A program made the translations under genes and the position numbers. 64,000 bases of DNA, from positions 2,328,501-2,392,500 of the forward strand of contig NC_083386.1 in the NCBI RefSeq assembly GCF_031755915.1. Reading direction: 5' to 3'. The DNA is from Ziziphus jujuba. Its lineage: Eukaryota > Streptophyta > Magnoliopsida > Rosales > Rhamnaceae. The notes under the pieces were generated by a model, which made no database searches, had not been told where the DNA came from, and saw nothing but the letters and a program-made list of their open reading frames with translations. The first letter of the stretch is position 1; the number at the start of each line of letters is the position of its first letter. Below, piece after piece: positions 61,166 through 64,000 of the stretch.

Positions 61166-61285
61166 CTAGTACTATTACAACTACTCTGCTCCATCTTCCC
61201 CTGTATATTCATTATTTGTATTATTATGTACTTTCTTAGTTGCACTATTTGATCAATTCCTATATATATATATATATATATGCAG

Positions 61286-61461
61286 AATTTATACACGAGG
61301 TGCTTTTCAAACTTTCTTCTTCTTCAATGTTGGAAAAAGCTGATGATTTTGGGTGGATTCCTCTTCACTATGCAGCACACTTAGACAATAGAGAACTCAT
61401 TGAACTATTTATAGATCATAACAATTCCCTTGCTTAAAAAAAGAACAAAAAGGGTATGTCT
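61286..61461 (+). pseudogene. Ankyrin-PGG copy C, exon 2 (stop, then copia insertion)
   Basis: After a TA run and TATGCAG (acceptor ends 61285) the exon reads KADDFGWIPLHYAAHLDNRE, matching copy B. The intron before it is only 120 bp. TAA at 61435-61437 stands where copy B has Tyr (SLAYARNKEGMS). The homology continues through GGTATGTCT, where a Ty1-copia LTR begins at 61462. The rest of the gene is not in the window. Confidence 0.88.
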
Positions 61462-61933
61462 TGTTGTGGTTCTCTGACGACCACTTTAGAGAAGAAATAT
61501 GAGAAGAAAAATAAAAAGAATTCTATTACTCTCTTGGAAATAGAATATAAAAATAAAAACTTTTCTCGTGGAGGATTCTCATGTGGAACCTCTCTCTACA
61601 CTGTCAAATTCTCGCTGGAATTGCTCACTTTTTTCTCAAGCTCTCTCTGGAACTTAAACACTAATCTCAACACTCCTCACTTGGATGATATTGAGGTTGC
61701 ACCACTTGGCTTGGCTTGCATGCAATGAGATGGAGCCTATTTATAGGCTCACAAATTCGGTGCATGTCCTCCATTTTCAACCTCTTCTGACGTTCAGCAC
61801 CAACCTTCTAACATTGCCTACAATTGTTGAGCAAGTTGGAGTTCGATGTTAAATGTAGCAATGACCATTGTCAAAAATGGTGAGCTACTGGTTTCACACT
61901 GTCGGTGCAGTGTGGTGCGGGCTGGACTTCACA
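61462..61933 (-). repeat. 3' LTR of a Ty1-copia element
   Basis: On the minus strand the LTR runs from TGTGAAGTCCAGCCC (61933) to GAACCACAACA (61462), 472 bp. It contains a TATA-like CCTATAAATAGG at about 61737-61748. A purine-rich GGCTGGAGGGGGAGAA lies just before it. The flanking TGTCT (61457-61461) is the expected target duplication; its partner is outside the window. Confidence 0.85.
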
Positions 61934-64000
61934 ATTCTCCCCCTCCAGCCGCATTTAAACTGATGGTCATCTGCCATCCATTCCAACTATGTCTCTGCAC
62001 AGCTTCAGCTTCTCTTGAGCAACAACTTTTGTTAACATGTCTGCTGAATTCTCCTTTATGTGATCTTCATCAGTTTTAGCAACTATTGATTTATTATTTC
62101 GCGTATCCAATGATAGCGATTGTCAATGTGCTTTGTACGGAGAATGATACATTGAATTTTTGCTCAAATCCATGACACTTTGGTTATCACAATGTATCTT
62201 GTAGTCTTCTTGCTTGATGCCCATTTCTGTGAGAAAACGCTTTAACCACAACATTTCCTTACCCGCTTCCGCTGCGACAATGTACTCTGCTTCAGTAGTG
62301 AATAAAGCAACACACTTCTGCAACCTTGACTGCCATGACACAGCTCCCCCGTAAAAGTGTAGAGATAACCTGATGTAGACTTTCTATTATCAACGTCTTC
62401 GGCCATATCTGCATCTGTATAGCTTTCTAAGATTGGATCACCTCCCCCATAGCACAAACACAGCTTCGATGTATCTTTAAGATACCTGAGAATCCATTTG
62501 ACTGCTTCCCAGTATTTCTTTCCAGGATTTGAAAGAAATCTGCTCACAACACCTACTGCATGAGCAATGTCTGGTTTGGTACACATCATTGCATACATCA
62601 GACTTCCTACCGCTGAAGAATATTGTACTGAAGCCATCTCCTCTATCTCTTCTTTGGATGAAGGGCACAATCTTTTGCTCAACTCGAAATGATTTGCAAG
62701 TGGAATGCTGACCGGTTTGGATTTATCCATGTTGAATCTCTTTATCACCCGTTCAACATACTTCTCTTGAGATAGCCATAACCTTCTATTCTTCCTGTCT
62801 CGGATTGTTTGCATTCCCAAAATTTGTTGAGCTGGTTCTAAGTCTTTCATATCAAAGGACTTAGACAATTTTTTCTTCAGCTGACTAATCTTCATTGCAT
62901 CTTGTCCAACGATCAACATTTCGTCCACATATAGCAAAAGTGCAATGAAGTTTCCACCTGAAAATTTTTTAATATAAACACACTGGTCTGCTGCAGTCCT
63001 TTTATACCCTTGACTCACCATAAACGAGTCAAACTTCCTGTACCATTGTCTTGGTGCTTGCTTGAGGCCATACAAGCTCTTCTTCAACTTGCATTCAAGG
63101 TTTTCTTTCCCTGAAACCTTAAATCCTTCTGGCTGCTCCATGTAGATTTTCTCATATAAATCACCGTGAAGAAATACTATCTTCGCATCCATCTGTTCAA
63201 GCTCTAGGTTTAGACTTGCTACTAAACCAAAAATGACTCGAATTGAAGTCATTTTACCACTGGTCAAAAAATCTCATCAAAGTCAATTCCTTTCTTCTGA
63301 AGAAAAACTTTGACCAACAATCGGGCTTTGTGTTTCACCACCCTTTCGCTGCCATCTTTCTTGAGCTTGAACACCCATTTATTCTTTAGTGCCTTTTTTC
63401 CTGTTGGAAGCTCAACCAACTTATAAGTATGATTTTTCTGCAAGGATTCCATCTCATCTTGCATTGCTTGAAGCCACTTTTCCTTGTCTTGACGAGAAAC
63501 AGCTTCCTGGAAACTTTTTGGCTCTCCCTCTTCAGTAAGCAGAATATACTCAGATTCTGTAAATCTCTTTGATGGAATTCGGCCTCGCTCAGATCTCCGA
63601 ACTTGTAAACCACTGGTTTCAGGAGGTGTACCATCATCTGACCGCTGTGATGGCCCTGCAGCTGCTTGAGAGGATTGAGTCTCCCCCTACTCAATATCCC
63701 CTTCTTCCTCATGGTCTGCTTCTGGTATATCTTCATGCACCTCATTATCCTCTGTGGCTATTTGTGCTGGTGCTGGATTAGGACCAAAATTCTTAGTACT
63801 AGAACTATAATTAGGAGACATTCTGGGCTTTTCAATGTCTTTCATTGTCTGGTTTTCATGGAATACTACGTCTCTGCTTCTAATAACCTTCTTTGTTTTT
63901 GGGTCCCATAAGCTGTATCCGAATTCTTCATCTCCATATCCTATAAAGATGCATGGAATAGATCTTGCATCGAGCTTCTGTCTGAACTCCTTGGATACAT
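61934..64000 (-). pseudogene. Ty1-copia Pol fragment (reverse transcriptase/RNase H), TNT1-like, broken
   Basis: Read on the minus strand: an integrase-C-terminal to RT linker (VRRSERGRIPSKRF), then the RVT_2 domain with KALKNKWVFKLKKDG, EQMDAKIVFLHGDLYEKIYM, KKSLYGLKQAPRQWYRKFD, the active-site motif as LLYVDEMLIVG, then TKPDIAHAVGVVSRF, the RNase H part DADMAEDVDNRKSTSGYLY and, in another frame, LFTTEAEYIVAAEAGKE. The coding end is about 61967. Lesions: a TGA at 63264-63266 after DFDEIF, YVDD changed to YVDE (codon 62920-62922), and a one-base loss in a G run near 62346 that shifts the frame. The element is not able to replicate on its own. It continues beyond the right edge. Confidence 0.9.

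Overview
The window looks like nuclear DNA of a eudicot plant, probably a rosid. The signs are an AT-rich background with long intron-like spacers, several ankyrin-repeat/PGG membrane-protein genes of the ACD6/ITN1 type, and heavy loading with Ty3-gypsy, Ty1-copia and TRIM retrotransposons. The species is not determined. There are no bacterial operons, CRISPR arrays or rRNA/tRNA genes.

Host genes: every recognisable host gene belongs to one ankyrin-PGG family with a three-exon plan (exon 1 ending in phase 1, exon 2 ending in phase 0, exon 3 encoding the PGG domain). Copy A (minus strand, 33441 to 24701) is a pseudogene with two in-frame stops, a lost splice donor and 13.3 kb of retrotransposon in its 5' UTR. 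Copy B (plus strand, 54357 to 58647) is the only copy with all three exons open, but its ancestral exon-2 acceptor is lost. Copy C (plus strand, 60565 onward) has two stops and a Ty1-copia element inside exon 2. Two scraps remain of further copies: a 5' end at 8500-8690 and an exon-2 end at 12287-12330. A and the scraps lie on the minus strand, B and C on the plus strand.

Mobile elements: one Ty3-gypsy chromovirus family (Tekay/Del-like, LTRs of about 3 kb) dominates. It contributes a partial LTR at 1-1176, a deletion derivative at 7022-8021, solo LTRs at 12571-15388, 20545-23752 and 29729-31546 (each with a perfect 5-bp target-site duplication), an interrupted solo LTR at 33468-34042/44674-46782, and inside it an almost intact element (34043-44673) with an uninterrupted 1524-codon gag-pol. 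A different gypsy gag fragment (17097-24144, minus) carries a complete 362-bp TRIM and one of the solo LTRs. A Ty1-copia element enters from the right edge.

Most interesting signals: (1) the Tekay-like LTRs carry a GTGAGT...TAG segment of 1.16-1.53 kb that looks like a spliceosomal intron, and the solo LTR at 29729-31546 lacks almost exactly this segment; (2) a second donor/acceptor pair flanks the primer-binding site just before the gag ATG; (3) the promoter of ankyrin copy B is built from four tandem ~0.43-0.59 kb units; (4) the nested retrotransposons in ankyrin copy A can be ordered in time from their target-site duplications.
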